Shown piece after piece: positions 18,101 through 24,976 of a stretch of 28,958 nt of DNA. The DNA is from a virus. Location: positions 1-28,958 of IMG/VR virus record IMGVR_UViG_3300017719_000121. The stretch is one strand, 5' to 3'. The notes below the pieces were generated by a model. That model saw only the letters and a list, made by a program, of their open reading frames with translations. It did not search any database and was not told the origin of the DNA. The number at the start of each line of letters is the position of its first letter. Positions within the stretch are counted from its first letter, which is position 1. Position numbers and translations under genes: made by a program.

Positions 18101-19150
18101 AGACTGATTCTCTTGTTCACCAATGAAATATCCATCTTGTTCAGGTACAAAACATGGTTGAGTAAATGGAGATATTAAAGAGTATTCACCATCTTCAAAT
18201 TTGTATCTATAAGCAAATCTTACAAACTTGTCTTTTAAAAAGTTTTTATCACCTGAAAAATTAGCATCATAAAGAGGGTTTGGGGTTACTCCATCAGGAA
18301 GTTTTTCGCTAACTACGTCTTCCATCATAGCTATATCATCAACCACTAAGCTAAAGCTAACACCTGTTCCAAGTTTTGATAAAACGGTTACTACATCTCC
18401 AAGTTCATAACCTTGACCAATATCCGCTATTTCAAAGCTTGTTATATCTCCACTACCACTTACAGTTAATATATTAAACGTTAATCCAAAACCTTTACTT
18501 GGAGACGTAGCTGCTGTCGAAACATTGTCTTCTACTATATATCCTGTACCTGTTCCAGTTTTATTCATCTGAACTACTTCTGAATTAACCAGCTGTATAC
18601 ATTGATGTGGATATATTTTAGCTACAGATATTTGATCCTCAGTAGTGTAATATGTTATATCGTTTAAAGCTCTTGTAGTATTTATTTTTCTTGGTTGGTT
18701 TCTATTATCACTCCAAAATAGAAATTCTCCTATATAGTTTACTCCATAAATTTTAGAAGCTTTAGAAAAATTTAAAAAATTACCTTGTACAAGTATTGAT
18801 CCAATACCAGTATTTGTATTATAAGCAGCTATGTAGCACTTAGCAGCGTCTGGAGCAAAATTAGATAAAAGATCAGTGGAAGTATCGATGTAATTAGTTA
18901 TGAACACATATATAACCCCACTTATGTCTTCAGCGAAAAAACCTATTATATCTAAATTACATTCTGAGCTTAAGCCAAAATCAGTTAAAGATACATTGCC
19001 TAATACATTTTCTAAAGCGCCTACGTCTTCACCTTCTGATTTACTTACTGCAATGTTCTGAGCATCTCTATACTCCCCAGGTTGAATTAACCTTGAGTCT
19101 AAGTCTTTGTTCATCTTAGACTTGATAAAATTGTCTCTAATCTCAGCCAT
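15173..19150 (-). CDS. Large tail muzzle / tail-tube protein, 1325 residues
   Basis: The N-terminus (NFIKSKMNKDLDSRLIQPGE, then YRDAQNIAVSKSEGEDVGAL) is the signature I recall for the large tail-tube or stabilisation protein of marine podoviruses (T7 gp12 and crAss muzzle-like role). The rest is beta-rich with many Gly/Asp turns. Two modules with a GxGY core (245-248 and 834-837), each following an I-x-x-x-E-I strand, look like inserted copies of one small domain. The last about 250 residues resemble Ig/cadherin-like strands (TYTIELNVQDEGGLSTSTF), suggesting an exposed, possibly receptor-facing end. It is about 1.7 times the length of T7 gp12. It starts 5 bases after the 388-residue gene, so expression is linked. 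Role in the tail is inferred from motif and order. Confidence 0.78.
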   Translation of the reverse strand: MAEIRDNFIKSKMNKDLDSRLIQPGEYRDAQNIAVSKSEGEDVGALENVLGNVSLTDFGLSSECNLDIIGFFAEDISGVIYVFITNYIDTSTDLLSNFAPDAAKCYIAAYNTNTGIGSILVQGNFLNFSKASKIYGVNYIGEFLFWSDNRNQPRKINTTRALNDITYYTTEDQISVAKIYPHQCIQLVNSEVVQMNKTGTGTGYIVEDNVSTAATSPSKGFGLTFNILTVSGSGDITSFEIADIGQGYELGDVVTVLSKLGTGVSFSLVVDDIAMMEDVVSEKLPDGVTPNPLYDANFSGDKNFLKDKFVRFAYRYKFEDGEYSLISPFTQPCFVPEQDGYFIGEQENQSYKSTEIEFMQNKINNINLLIPAPGFFEGTNKSAKWEDAEDKFKVSEVEIIYKQSDQTSLKVLDSKDASSWGDIDYKYYRYNYKSEKPYKTLPDTALLRVYDQTPLRSLGQEVAGNRVIYGNYIDKGTPPASLDYVVSVSEKLPLSGATSSSIRKEYQNHTLKQNRSYQVGVVLSDRYGRQSTTVLSSIDSINTSNGKILQGSTVFTPYKAGTNTKSTSTDFSYYPGDAGDLLSANDTWAGDSLKVTFNSPIQSVKSDVTGEPGLYSETNPTGWYSYKIVVKQSQQEYYNIFFPGLLNGYIDGESAYPLAASDSEPIGHIAISSDNINKIPRDLSLVGPNQLVFRTGRPSFEDDPSYYEFLDTSGTKFVVDPYTEEGENILKTRDRERDLDSGSQINNASVKLFPRVMNYAKANTPFPLGLDLSAATSDDVSVGDIYSVVVNRVPAIINDPNYNGWGKTGRGMTVRVTAVTAANKIAQIEIVDFGSGYRDTDTTAVEGFNKYEIAVPDSGAFIGLRPIIWFDLSRVANTSQWYPGQKEDVVVTVGSGTDLGLWNPTAVSPYNRAPVFFGYQNNPLIGKIELADYTMGAVGPSVNAHNLIYSIATQPANGTEYVAGSENISTQVVGEDGGVGILVNIEEVDAAGAPIKISISNANSKDIQGYTVGTQNLEITGAGDGEATFTLDVTKKEYPGLMTPAFSVYETTPIDSRLDIYWETSTSGLIEDLNDLIEAGDIYTPRSLDVWNFSLVESFASGLPITDYFYANDTAGNNLTTAEMEINSVIDNLGNERKTDFDIEVDAANPGKYRIKTASLFYYGATGETYTFYIKVTAPSSVSNFPITSILSPNEPTILGNASPNYGSNPLTGSGSIDKSVSLEMTPALLAAENGSFDSSRNNLGLTWDVTIKSGPSVLYPDNAFSVSQFIPNLGIPIVSCLSLTPNGTYTIELNVQDEGGLSTSTFAEAQRLTRVVTVTGPEIG

Positions 19151-19155
19151 TTAGT

Positions 19156-20322
19156 TTAGTGTTTAATCCATTTAGATTTACCTCTCATTACTTGAGATAT
19201 TTCTTCAAGCTTTATATTTGATAATCTTATTTTAGCATTTCTTAATGCTGCTCTTCTTTCTATCTTATACCTTCTAACTACATATTCAGGTATATTAGCA
19301 CGACTAGCTAGTATACTATACAATATATGCATATACATAGCTTCTTCAGCCATTTTTGGTATTTTAGTGTCAGCATCGTTAGCGACTCCATCAGATATGT
19401 ATTGTAATACTATTAAAGAACCGTTAAGGTTACTACTAAAAGAAAACTTACCTTCTCTTTCATTTATAGTAAACCAACCATTGCCTTGAGAATACTGAGG
19501 ATCTAGACCGTATCTTTGTCCATAGTTTAGTTTCCACCAGTTCCAGCCTAATACGTCTACATTGTTAAAATCATTCCAATTATAATTTCCAGATATATCT
19601 AAATCATTAGCTGTAGCCCAGGCTTCATTAGTTTGAGACGTTCCTTGTATGTTAGAACCATATGAGTCTTGAGCAGGAATACCATTAGTATCCTGTAAAG
19701 GAACTGTATAAGGATTTGTGGTTAAGTTATTAGCTGGATATATAATGTGTTTAACACCTAAATTGTCTATTCTAGCAAGCTCTACGTAATTTACATAATC
19801 TTGAGGTATTATAACAGATAAACTAGCAGGTATAGTTAATTCTTGAGATTTAATGCTTTTTAAAGTATCATAACTAAATTCTTGAACACCTCTTTTAGCA
19901 AAGAACATAACATCAGTTCTTTTAACATTAGGTATAAGTTTTCCATCTCCTACATAAGCTACTATAAAGTTATTTATAACTTCATTTAAAGATATATACT
20001 CATAACCACCATAATTGTTCCATTTAGCAGGTATAGTTAATATAATTCTAGCTAAAACACTAGATAAAGCACTACCTATTGAGACAGTTGTTGTAACAGT
20101 TTTGTTGCTGTCACTTAATGTTAACGTACCAGTGTTATCTACCCACGTTGCTCCACCATCTGTAGATTCTTGCAAGTAAAAATTAGCTGGTGCACTTGAA
20201 GATGATAAAACTAATTCTGTATTAAAAGTTGTTTTAAATTCTACTTGTGTTGATCCAGCACTTATAGGGTAAACTTTCTCAGCTGAATAATACTCTTCGT
20301 TACTTTCTGTTATTAATCCCAT
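19156..20322 (-). CDS. Connector / tail ring protein, 388 residues
   Basis: 388 residues. Residues about 1-100 form an Ig-like beta domain (LTLSDSNKTVTTTVSIGSAL). From about 105 comes SLNEVINNFIVAYVGDGKLI, then VKRTDVMFFAKRGVQEFSYD and IPQDYVNYVELARIDNLGVK. This succession (helical bundle, then a strand with QDYVNYV) is the core I associate with tail-tube A/connector proteins that ring the portal. A Trp-rich patch (WNWWKLNYGQRYGL) follows, then a second beta core and a basic helical C-terminus (RRYKIERRAALRNAKIRL). Its place between the 248-residue protein and the muzzle protein fits a neck or ring component. Exact ring identity is not assigned. Confidence 0.72.
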   Translation of the reverse strand: MGLITESNEEYYSAEKVYPISAGSTQVEFKTTFNTELVLSSSSAPANFYLQESTDGGATWVDNTGTLTLSDSNKTVTTTVSIGSALSSVLARIILTIPAKWNNYGGYEYISLNEVINNFIVAYVGDGKLIPNVKRTDVMFFAKRGVQEFSYDTLKSIKSQELTIPASLSVIIPQDYVNYVELARIDNLGVKHIIYPANNLTTNPYTVPLQDTNGIPAQDSYGSNIQGTSQTNEAWATANDLDISGNYNWNDFNNVDVLGWNWWKLNYGQRYGLDPQYSQGNGWFTINEREGKFSFSSNLNGSLIVLQYISDGVANDADTKIPKMAEEAMYMHILYSILASRANIPEYVVRRYKIERRAALRNAKIRLSNIKLEEISQVMRGKSKWIKH

Positions 20323-20328
20323 TTTTTA

Positions 20329-21075
20329 TTAAGTTTTTTCGTTTGCTGTGTCTTGCTGTATCATAGCGGAAGCTGTTTGTACAATTTGTTGATCTCTTAT
20401 TATTACTCCAGAATACATAAGTATGTTTAATATAATATTAACTTGTTCTGTGGGGTGTAATCCAAACTGAACTGAACCAGTTGTAGGAATAGCGGCTGGA
20501 TCAGCTGCTTGTTGATATACATAACCACCTTGAGCATTTGGTTTATAAGCCCAAACAACATCTATTGGTTTTCGTATGTAAAATATAGGTAAATCGCTGC
20601 TTATAGTTTCTGGATACACGTCCATCTTAAGACCTGGCGCAGCAGGTGCAAAAGGTGTAGCTAAACCATCTAGCACGTAAGCAGGGAAAGATTCAGTAGG
20701 TTTAGTGAAAGGAGACTTGTTTATTAAAACATAATCTCTTCTACTCATTTCTTGAAGTAATTTATCTTTATATGTTATACTACCTATCCTATGTAGGTCA
20801 TCTGGAAAAGAATACAATGGTGAGGCCGCTGTAGTGCATACACCATGAGTTTCAAACATACCTATTTTTTCATTTAGGTTTTTTACTCTGTTAGCATATT
20901 CACTATCATTGTCAGGCATACGCAATGCTTGATTAAGTTCTTCAAAATATTGTTCAAATATTTCTAATTGAACTTGAGTAGCTACTTTATTAAACTCAGC
21001 TGGAGTTAAATAACCTCTTTGTTCCTTATTTAATATGTATAGAACAGTTTGATATACTTGATTTACGTTTACCAT
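20329..21075 (-). CDS. Head-tail adaptor / ring protein, 248 residues
   Basis: 248 residues. An N-terminal helical region (VNVNQVYQTVLYILNKEQRG, then LTPAEFNKVATQVQLEIFEQ and a helix to about residue 78) leads into a beta-rich middle (LYSFPDDLHRIGSITYKDKL). A final segment FGLHPTEQVNIILNILMYSG is followed by an end helix. The arrangement of a helical bundle, beta insertion and C-terminal helix is that of portal adaptor proteins (gp6/gp11/gp4-like class), and similar proteins recur in marine phage neck operons from memory. The gene starts just beyond the 21088-21116 terminator and has an A/T leader (AAATATTAAAATG) with no Shine-Dalgarno sequence. It ends 6 bases before the 388-residue gene. 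Confidence 0.7.
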   Translation of the reverse strand: MVNVNQVYQTVLYILNKEQRGYLTPAEFNKVATQVQLEIFEQYFEELNQALRMPDNDSEYANRVKNLNEKIGMFETHGVCTTAASPLYSFPDDLHRIGSITYKDKLLQEMSRRDYVLINKSPFTKPTESFPAYVLDGLATPFAPAAPGLKMDVYPETISSDLPIFYIRKPIDVVWAYKPNAQGGYVYQQAADPAAIPTTGSVQFGLHPTEQVNIILNILMYSGVIIRDQQIVQTASAMIQQDTANEKT

Positions 21076-21087
21076 TTTAATATTTTT

Positions 21088-21116
21088 AAAAAAAAAGGGT
21101 GGCGAAATACCACCCT
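21088..21116 (-). terminator. Intrinsic terminator between the 261- and 248-residue genes
   Basis: On the minus strand a 7-bp stem (AGGGTGG pairing with CCACCCT, plus-strand positions 21096-21102 and 21110-21116), with a 7-base loop, is followed by a run of eight to nine Ts (plus-strand As 21088-21096). It sits inside the late operon, 12 bases before the ATG of the 248-residue gene. Confidence 0.9.
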
Positions 21117-21118
21117 AA

Positions 21119-21136
21119 TTATATAGTCACTTGTTA
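21119..21136 (-). repeat. Intergenic motif TAACAAGTGACTATATAA, copy 2
   Basis: It matches the 15145-15162 element at 17 of 18 bases. Here it starts at the stop codon of the 261-residue gene and runs into the base of the following terminator hairpin. Confidence 0.55.
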
Positions 21137-21919
21137 TTTGAACTTTTTCTCTATTGACTTATAGACTGCAAGTCCTTCATCAGTTTTAAACCAAGCTGCC
21201 ATTGCTGAAAACGGATTTTCATCAAATGGAACAGTCATTAGTTTCTTGCCATTACTAGCCCAAGTAAATGTTCTTTGATCTGGAGATAATACAATAATAC
21301 CTGCTTCAGAAGCTTTTATAGCGTGATTTCTCAACTCTACGTTTCCATCTTCTAATAAAGCCATAAATGTTTGTGGGCTTTTTTTAGCAAACATTAGTAA
21401 ATCTCTTTTTATTTCTTTCGAGCTCATCTTAGAAACTTCAGATCCAATCTCAACTCTTAGTATAGCTTCTGCATGATCTACATCTATACTTTGAGCAGCA
21501 TTTAATGCTTGTATTTGAAATTCTATCCAACTTAACTCGTCTTTAGCGTCTTCAACTTTATCATGTTCTTTATATATCCTGTCTTTAGCGGGATGATACA
21601 TTGATAAAAGTCTTTGTAATGAAGCTTTCTCTTTAGGAACAGTTAACACACCGTTTTCAAAAATTATATGCTCTAGTGTTACTGGGCCATTTTGCTCATC
21701 AACAAATATAGATTTTTGATTAGTTGCATATCTTAATTCTCTTTCGTATCCTTTCTCTTCGTCAAACCACAATAGAGGATGTCTATTAGTATGTCTTGAA
21801 GACAACTTTAGAATTAAAGGTTCTTTATTACCTGTTAAGTAGTAAGTTCTAGTTTTATACTCCCAAGTATTTTTTTTAACTTCAGCTTTAGCTGGAGCTT
21901 TTTTTTCTTTTGTTTCCAT
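21134..21919 (-). CDS. Conserved late-operon protein of unknown function, 261 residues
   Basis: 261 residues. The first 16 are a Lys/Ala/Glu-rich tail (EKKAPAKAEVKK). Then WEYKTRTYYLTGNKEPLILK begins a beta segment with HPLLWFDEEKGYERELRYAT and a FVDEQNGPVTLEHIIFENGV hairpin. Residues about 100-200 are helical with a basic SSKEIKRDLLMFAKKSP element, ending in PDQRTFTWASNGKKLMTVPF and a WFKTDEG helix. I recall the same order of motifs in a conserved protein found beside marine phage capsid genes, but know no function. It is the only gene between two terminators and is preceded by the TATTATATTATATTATG leader, so it is probably separately expressed or read-through limited. A head-completion or DNA-binding role is a guess. 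Confidence 0.68.
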   Translation of the reverse strand: METKEKKAPAKAEVKKNTWEYKTRTYYLTGNKEPLILKLSSRHTNRHPLLWFDEEKGYERELRYATNQKSIFVDEQNGPVTLEHIIFENGVLTVPKEKASLQRLLSMYHPAKDRIYKEHDKVEDAKDELSWIEFQIQALNAAQSIDVDHAEAILRVEIGSEVSKMSSKEIKRDLLMFAKKSPQTFMALLEDGNVELRNHAIKASEAGIIVLSPDQRTFTWASNGKKLMTVPFDENPFSAMAAWFKTDEGLAVYKSIEKKFK

Positions 21920-21933
21920 AATATAATATAATA
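21917..21933 (-). repeat. Leader TATTATATTATATTATG, copy at the 261-residue gene
   Basis: Seventeen bases including the ATG start of the 261-residue gene. The identical 17 bases occur at the start of the scaffold-like gene (24948-24964). Low sequence complexity, so part of the match could be chance, but both copies are placed exactly over a start codon. Confidence 0.45.
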
Positions 21934-21941
21934 TAATAATT

Positions 21942-21967
21942 AAAAAAGACCCCGCCGAAGCGGGATC
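21942..21967 (-). terminator. Intrinsic terminator after the capsid / small head protein pair
   Basis: On the minus strand an 8-bp stem (GATCCCGC with GCGGGGTC, one T-G pair; plus-strand 21948-21955 and 21960-21967) closes a very stable UUCG tetraloop. Six Ts follow (plus-strand As 21942-21947). It lies 18 bases beyond the stop of the 105-residue gene, in the position where T7 has its late terminator after the capsid gene. Confidence 0.93.
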
Positions 21968-21985
21968 TTATTATTGTTTTGCTGA

Positions 21986-22303
21986 TTAAGTTGCAGCTGA
22001 ATCAGTAATTTCTATTGACTTGCAAAATAAACCTTCTCCAAGATCTACTACAATAGCAGGTCCAGAAGCGCCATTAGCTTTCTCAATAGCTGCATTAATT
22101 CCATCTCTGGAAGCAGCAGTTAAATCAGCGGCAGCGTCTGCAGAATTTGCCCCGGCTATGACAGCATATACCTTAGGTGCATTACCACCAAGAATTATAT
22201 TAATGTCCTTACTCGTAGATTGTGGAGCACTTACGTGAAACAAATCATCTGCAGGTAATAAATCAGCAGATCCGTCTGCTTTCATGAATTTTAAATATCC
22301 CAT
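21986..22303 (-). CDS. Small head-associated protein, 105 residues (decoration candidate)
   Basis: 105 residues, Ala/Gly/Ser/Asp-rich and compact. It has a short beta start (GYLKFMKADGSADLLPADDL), then STSKDINIILGGNAPKVYAV, an Ala/Asp helical region (NSADAAADLTAASRDGINAA) and VVDLGEGLFCKSIEITDSAA at the end. No family recognised. It directly follows the major capsid gene (32 bases) and shares its terminator, so it is probably made in large amounts with capsid; head decoration or auxiliary capsid is the natural guess. No Shine-Dalgarno sequence; leader AAAAAAAATAAGAAA. Confidence 0.62.
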   Translation of the reverse strand: MGYLKFMKADGSADLLPADDLFHVSAPQSTSKDINIILGGNAPKVYAVIAGANSADAAADLTAASRDGINAAIEKANGASGPAIVVDLGEGLFCKSIEITDSAAT

Positions 22304-22334
22304 TTTCTTATTTTTTTTAAATGTTAATAATTAA

Positions 22335-23801
22335 TTAAGCTGTAGCTTTGAATAACACGAAGTTATTAGCTGCTTGAGTGATTAAACATCTTTCAGATAA
22401 GAAATGTACTTGCATTGCATCTAAAGAAGAAGTATAAGCACCACCAACAGAACCAGTGATCCAGTTTTTCATTCTTCTATCATCAGCTTCAGAAGCTCTA
22501 TATCTTACGTGTAAGAAAGGTCTTCTAATGTTTGATCCAAGCATTTGATCGTATACTGTAGATGTTCCAGCAGGAATCATCACACCATCGATATCTTTTG
22601 TAAGTCCACGAGTAGTCGCATCATTTAGATATTTCCAGTCAGTTTTGTAGAAGTCATAAGAACCTCTTCTAAAACCACCAAATCCAAAGTTTAGCGCCAT
22701 TTCAGCTTCGTTATCAAATAAACCGTAAGATGCAGCTGTAGTAGAAGCATAACCTCCACCAGCTTGTGCAGCGATCATATCATCAAAATCAAGAGCAGTA
22801 GCTCTGTTTAAGAATAACATGTTTTCTTCAATAGCACCTTGCTTATCTAATTGTTTAAGGATAGCATCAAAATCTCCTAATGCACCAGCTCCAGGAGCAG
22901 CAGCACCAGCAAAATTATTCCATACTAAACCTCTTTCTTCAATAGCAGCAAACATACCTTGTGTACCTTTTGGTGCAACAGTAGCTGTAAATTGACCATT
23001 AGTACCCATGTCATCTAAAGCACCTGAACCAGTAGCAGCAAGTTCACCTTCAACTGATACCATTTCAAGGTAATCTTCAAATCTTAGTCTTGTTTCAGAC
23101 TCAGCTTTTAAATACCATAAGTATCCAGATGTTCCATCTTCAGTTGAAACTTCAACCCAACCAATTTGAGCAGCATCAGAACCTGATACTTCGAATTGAT
23201 CTTTGATAATAACAGGAGAGTTAGTATACGATTTTAGTTGTGGATTAATTGATCCACCCATTCCGTTTACTCCTTTTGGAAATTCAGAACCATAAACAAA
23301 TAGTTTGATGCTAGTAGAATCAACCGCTCCAAAAACAGCGTCTAAATCTGCTTCTGTATAAGGAAGGCAAGTAATAACTTGACCACTAACGTCAGAAACT
23401 ATACATTTTACAGTTTTAAATCCATCAGAAACAACTACAGTGTTATTTACTCTTACAGCATTGTTTTCACCTGTCGCAAGAGTTAAATTGTTAGTACTTG
23501 CAGTACCTGCACTTGATGTTCTAGATACACCTTCATAAGCAATGTGTAATCTATTTTGTTCAGACCAAACAACTTGGTCAGATGTCATTGGCATTTCAGC
23601 GCCAACCATTCTCAAGAAACCAGACAAAGTCCTGTTTCCGTATCTTTCTACTTCTTGCTCATAAAGCTCAGGTAGATATTGTTGTGCCCATTGGCCAGCA
23701 TCGTTAAAATCGATGTAGTTAGTAGGTTGTGTAACCTTCTTTGGCATTGGCGTAATAGATGCTGGAAAAGCTCCAGCTGGTGAATTGTCTACAAATCCCA
23801 T
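22335..23801 (-). CDS. Major capsid protein
   Basis: 488 residues, the usual size for a HK97-fold capsid of crAss-like or marine podoviruses. Near the N-terminus it has QYLPELYEQEVERYGNRTLS followed by GFLRMVGAEMPMTSDQVVW and SEQNRLHIAYEG, a helix plus E-loop-like start I recall from this capsid family. Later segments include VEVSTEDGTSGYLWYLKAES and a conserved-looking FGFGGFRRGSYDFYKTDWKY. Its C-terminus (VHFLSERCLITQAANNFVLF) is a compact strand pair. It lies between a scaffold-like protein and a terminator, the classic capsid position, and has no maturation-protease neighbour. Assignment is by length, order and motif memory; the fold itself cannot be seen here. Confidence 0.8.
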   Translation of the reverse strand: MGFVDNSPAGAFPASITPMPKKVTQPTNYIDFNDAGQWAQQYLPELYEQEVERYGNRTLSGFLRMVGAEMPMTSDQVVWSEQNRLHIAYEGVSRTSSAGTASTNNLTLATGENNAVRVNNTVVVSDGFKTVKCIVSDVSGQVITCLPYTEADLDAVFGAVDSTSIKLFVYGSEFPKGVNGMGGSINPQLKSYTNSPVIIKDQFEVSGSDAAQIGWVEVSTEDGTSGYLWYLKAESETRLRFEDYLEMVSVEGELAATGSGALDDMGTNGQFTATVAPKGTQGMFAAIEERGLVWNNFAGAAAPGAGALGDFDAILKQLDKQGAIEENMLFLNRATALDFDDMIAAQAGGGYASTTAASYGLFDNEAEMALNFGFGGFRRGSYDFYKTDWKYLNDATTRGLTKDIDGVMIPAGTSTVYDQMLGSNIRRPFLHVRYRASEADDRRMKNWITGSVGGAYTSSLDAMQVHFLSERCLITQAANNFVLFKATA

Positions 23802-23819
23802 TTTTTTAGTTTTTAAGTT

Positions 23820-24950
23820 TTATTTTTTTGTTTTAAATTTTAACTTAGAGCCATCTGAACCACTAATAGCTTTAACTCTTAAACCATTAACAAAAACATC
23901 TCCCTGTGAAGGTCTTGTTTCTTGTTGTATGTTTTTAGATCTAGCTGTAACATCTTTAATTGCATCGGTTTTACCTTGCTCATAAAAATGTTTAGCTATG
24001 CTGTCAGCATTTCTAGCGGCATATAAAGCCTTGTGATAACCATTCACATCAGATATTTCACCTTGTTTGTTTAGAAACTTTCCAACAAAATTGTTTAAAT
24101 CTGATTGATTTGTTGCTACGTCATTAGGATTATTTACTTTATACTTAAATCGTTTTTCTCCTACATTGAAATCAAAACCTTTGAAATCGTTATTGAAAAA
24201 CTTTTGTGTAGTATCTTTAAAATTATTATGACGCTCACGAATAACTTTTTGCTCTTCGTTGTGTTTATTGTAAAAATCTAAAGCTTCTTTGTTTCCTTGA
24301 GTAGAATTTGACCTCAACTTGATGTCATCATAGTACTTACTCTTAGAATTATTCAAATAAGTTTTAGCTTTAGCAATTTCTTCTTTTAAATAGAGTTTTT
24401 TAAGTTTAATATCTCTTTCCTCATCGTTCTCATCATCCCATGAAAATTTATCTTCTAATAAAAAAGATACTTCATCGTTGTTTAAGTGAGGTTTGAGCTG
24501 CTTATAATACTCATTTAATAGTTCTTCATTATCTAATGAACTATAATCTTTATTTAAGTTTACGTAATCATTTATATCTCCACCTGTTTCTTTCATGAAG
24601 TTAACTAATTTCTCTACGTTTTCCGGTAGATTAACTTCTGGTGTTTCATTAATTACTTTTTTAACTTCTTCTTCTTTAATTTCTTCTATAACTTCTTCAA
24701 TAACCTCAACAGCCTCTTCAACAACTTCTTCTTTAACAGGTTCTTCTTTTACTTCACCTTGAACTTCTACTTCTTTAACTGAGTTAGCGCTTGAAGCTTC
24801 TATTTCTTTTGCTTTTTCTTCTTTACTTTCTTCAATAGCTTCTTCTTCTTGCTTTTTAAAATCTACTTTAGTTATTGTTTCTTTTTGACTTAGTTTTTTA
24901 GGCTTTTTTTTCATTTTAAAATCACCTTCTTTTTTTGGTTCTTCTGACAT
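23820..24950 (-). CDS. Scaffold-like protein
   Basis: 376 residues. Residues 1-about 100 are low-complexity Lys/Glu/Val (VKEEPVKEEVVEEAVEVIEE), strongly acidic. The middle is helical and charged: NLNKDYSSLDNEELLNEYYK, KPHLNNDEVSFLLEDKFSWD and LKKLYLKEEIAKAKTYL. The C-terminus ends in a basic GSDGSKLKFKTKK. An acidic extended N-terminus, coiled body and basic C-terminal hook, encoded between portal and major capsid, is the build of podovirus and HK97-class scaffolding proteins. I recall the same KDYS/EYYK/KPHLN motif order in proteins at this position in uncultured marine phages. No protease domain is visible. The start is marked by the TATTATATTATATTATG leader. Confidence 0.75.
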   Translation of the reverse strand: MSEEPKKEGDFKMKKKPKKLSQKETITKVDFKKQEEEAIEESKEEKAKEIEASSANSVKEVEVQGEVKEEPVKEEVVEEAVEVIEEVIEEIKEEEVKKVINETPEVNLPENVEKLVNFMKETGGDINDYVNLNKDYSSLDNEELLNEYYKQLKPHLNNDEVSFLLEDKFSWDDENDEERDIKLKKLYLKEEIAKAKTYLNNSKSKYYDDIKLRSNSTQGNKEALDFYNKHNEEQKVIRERHNNFKDTTQKFFNNDFKGFDFNVGEKRFKYKVNNPNDVATNQSDLNNFVGKFLNKQGEISDVNGYHKALYAARNADSIAKHFYEQGKTDAIKDVTARSKNIQQETRPSQGDVFVNGLRVKAISGSDGSKLKFKTKK

Positions 24951-24964
24951 AATATAATATAATA
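24948..24964 (-). repeat. Leader TATTATATTATATTATG, copy at the scaffold-like gene
   Basis: Same 17 bases as at 21917-21933, including the ATG of the scaffold-like gene, lying in the 26-base gap after the portal gene. Confidence 0.45.
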
Positions 24965-24976
24965 GTTAATAATAAT

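Noticed and set aside
24640-24940. Repetitive cttctt tract as a tandem DNA repeat or CRISPR-like array
   Set aside because: Explained by Glu/Lys codons of the acidic scaffold N-terminus; no regular unit or spacers.
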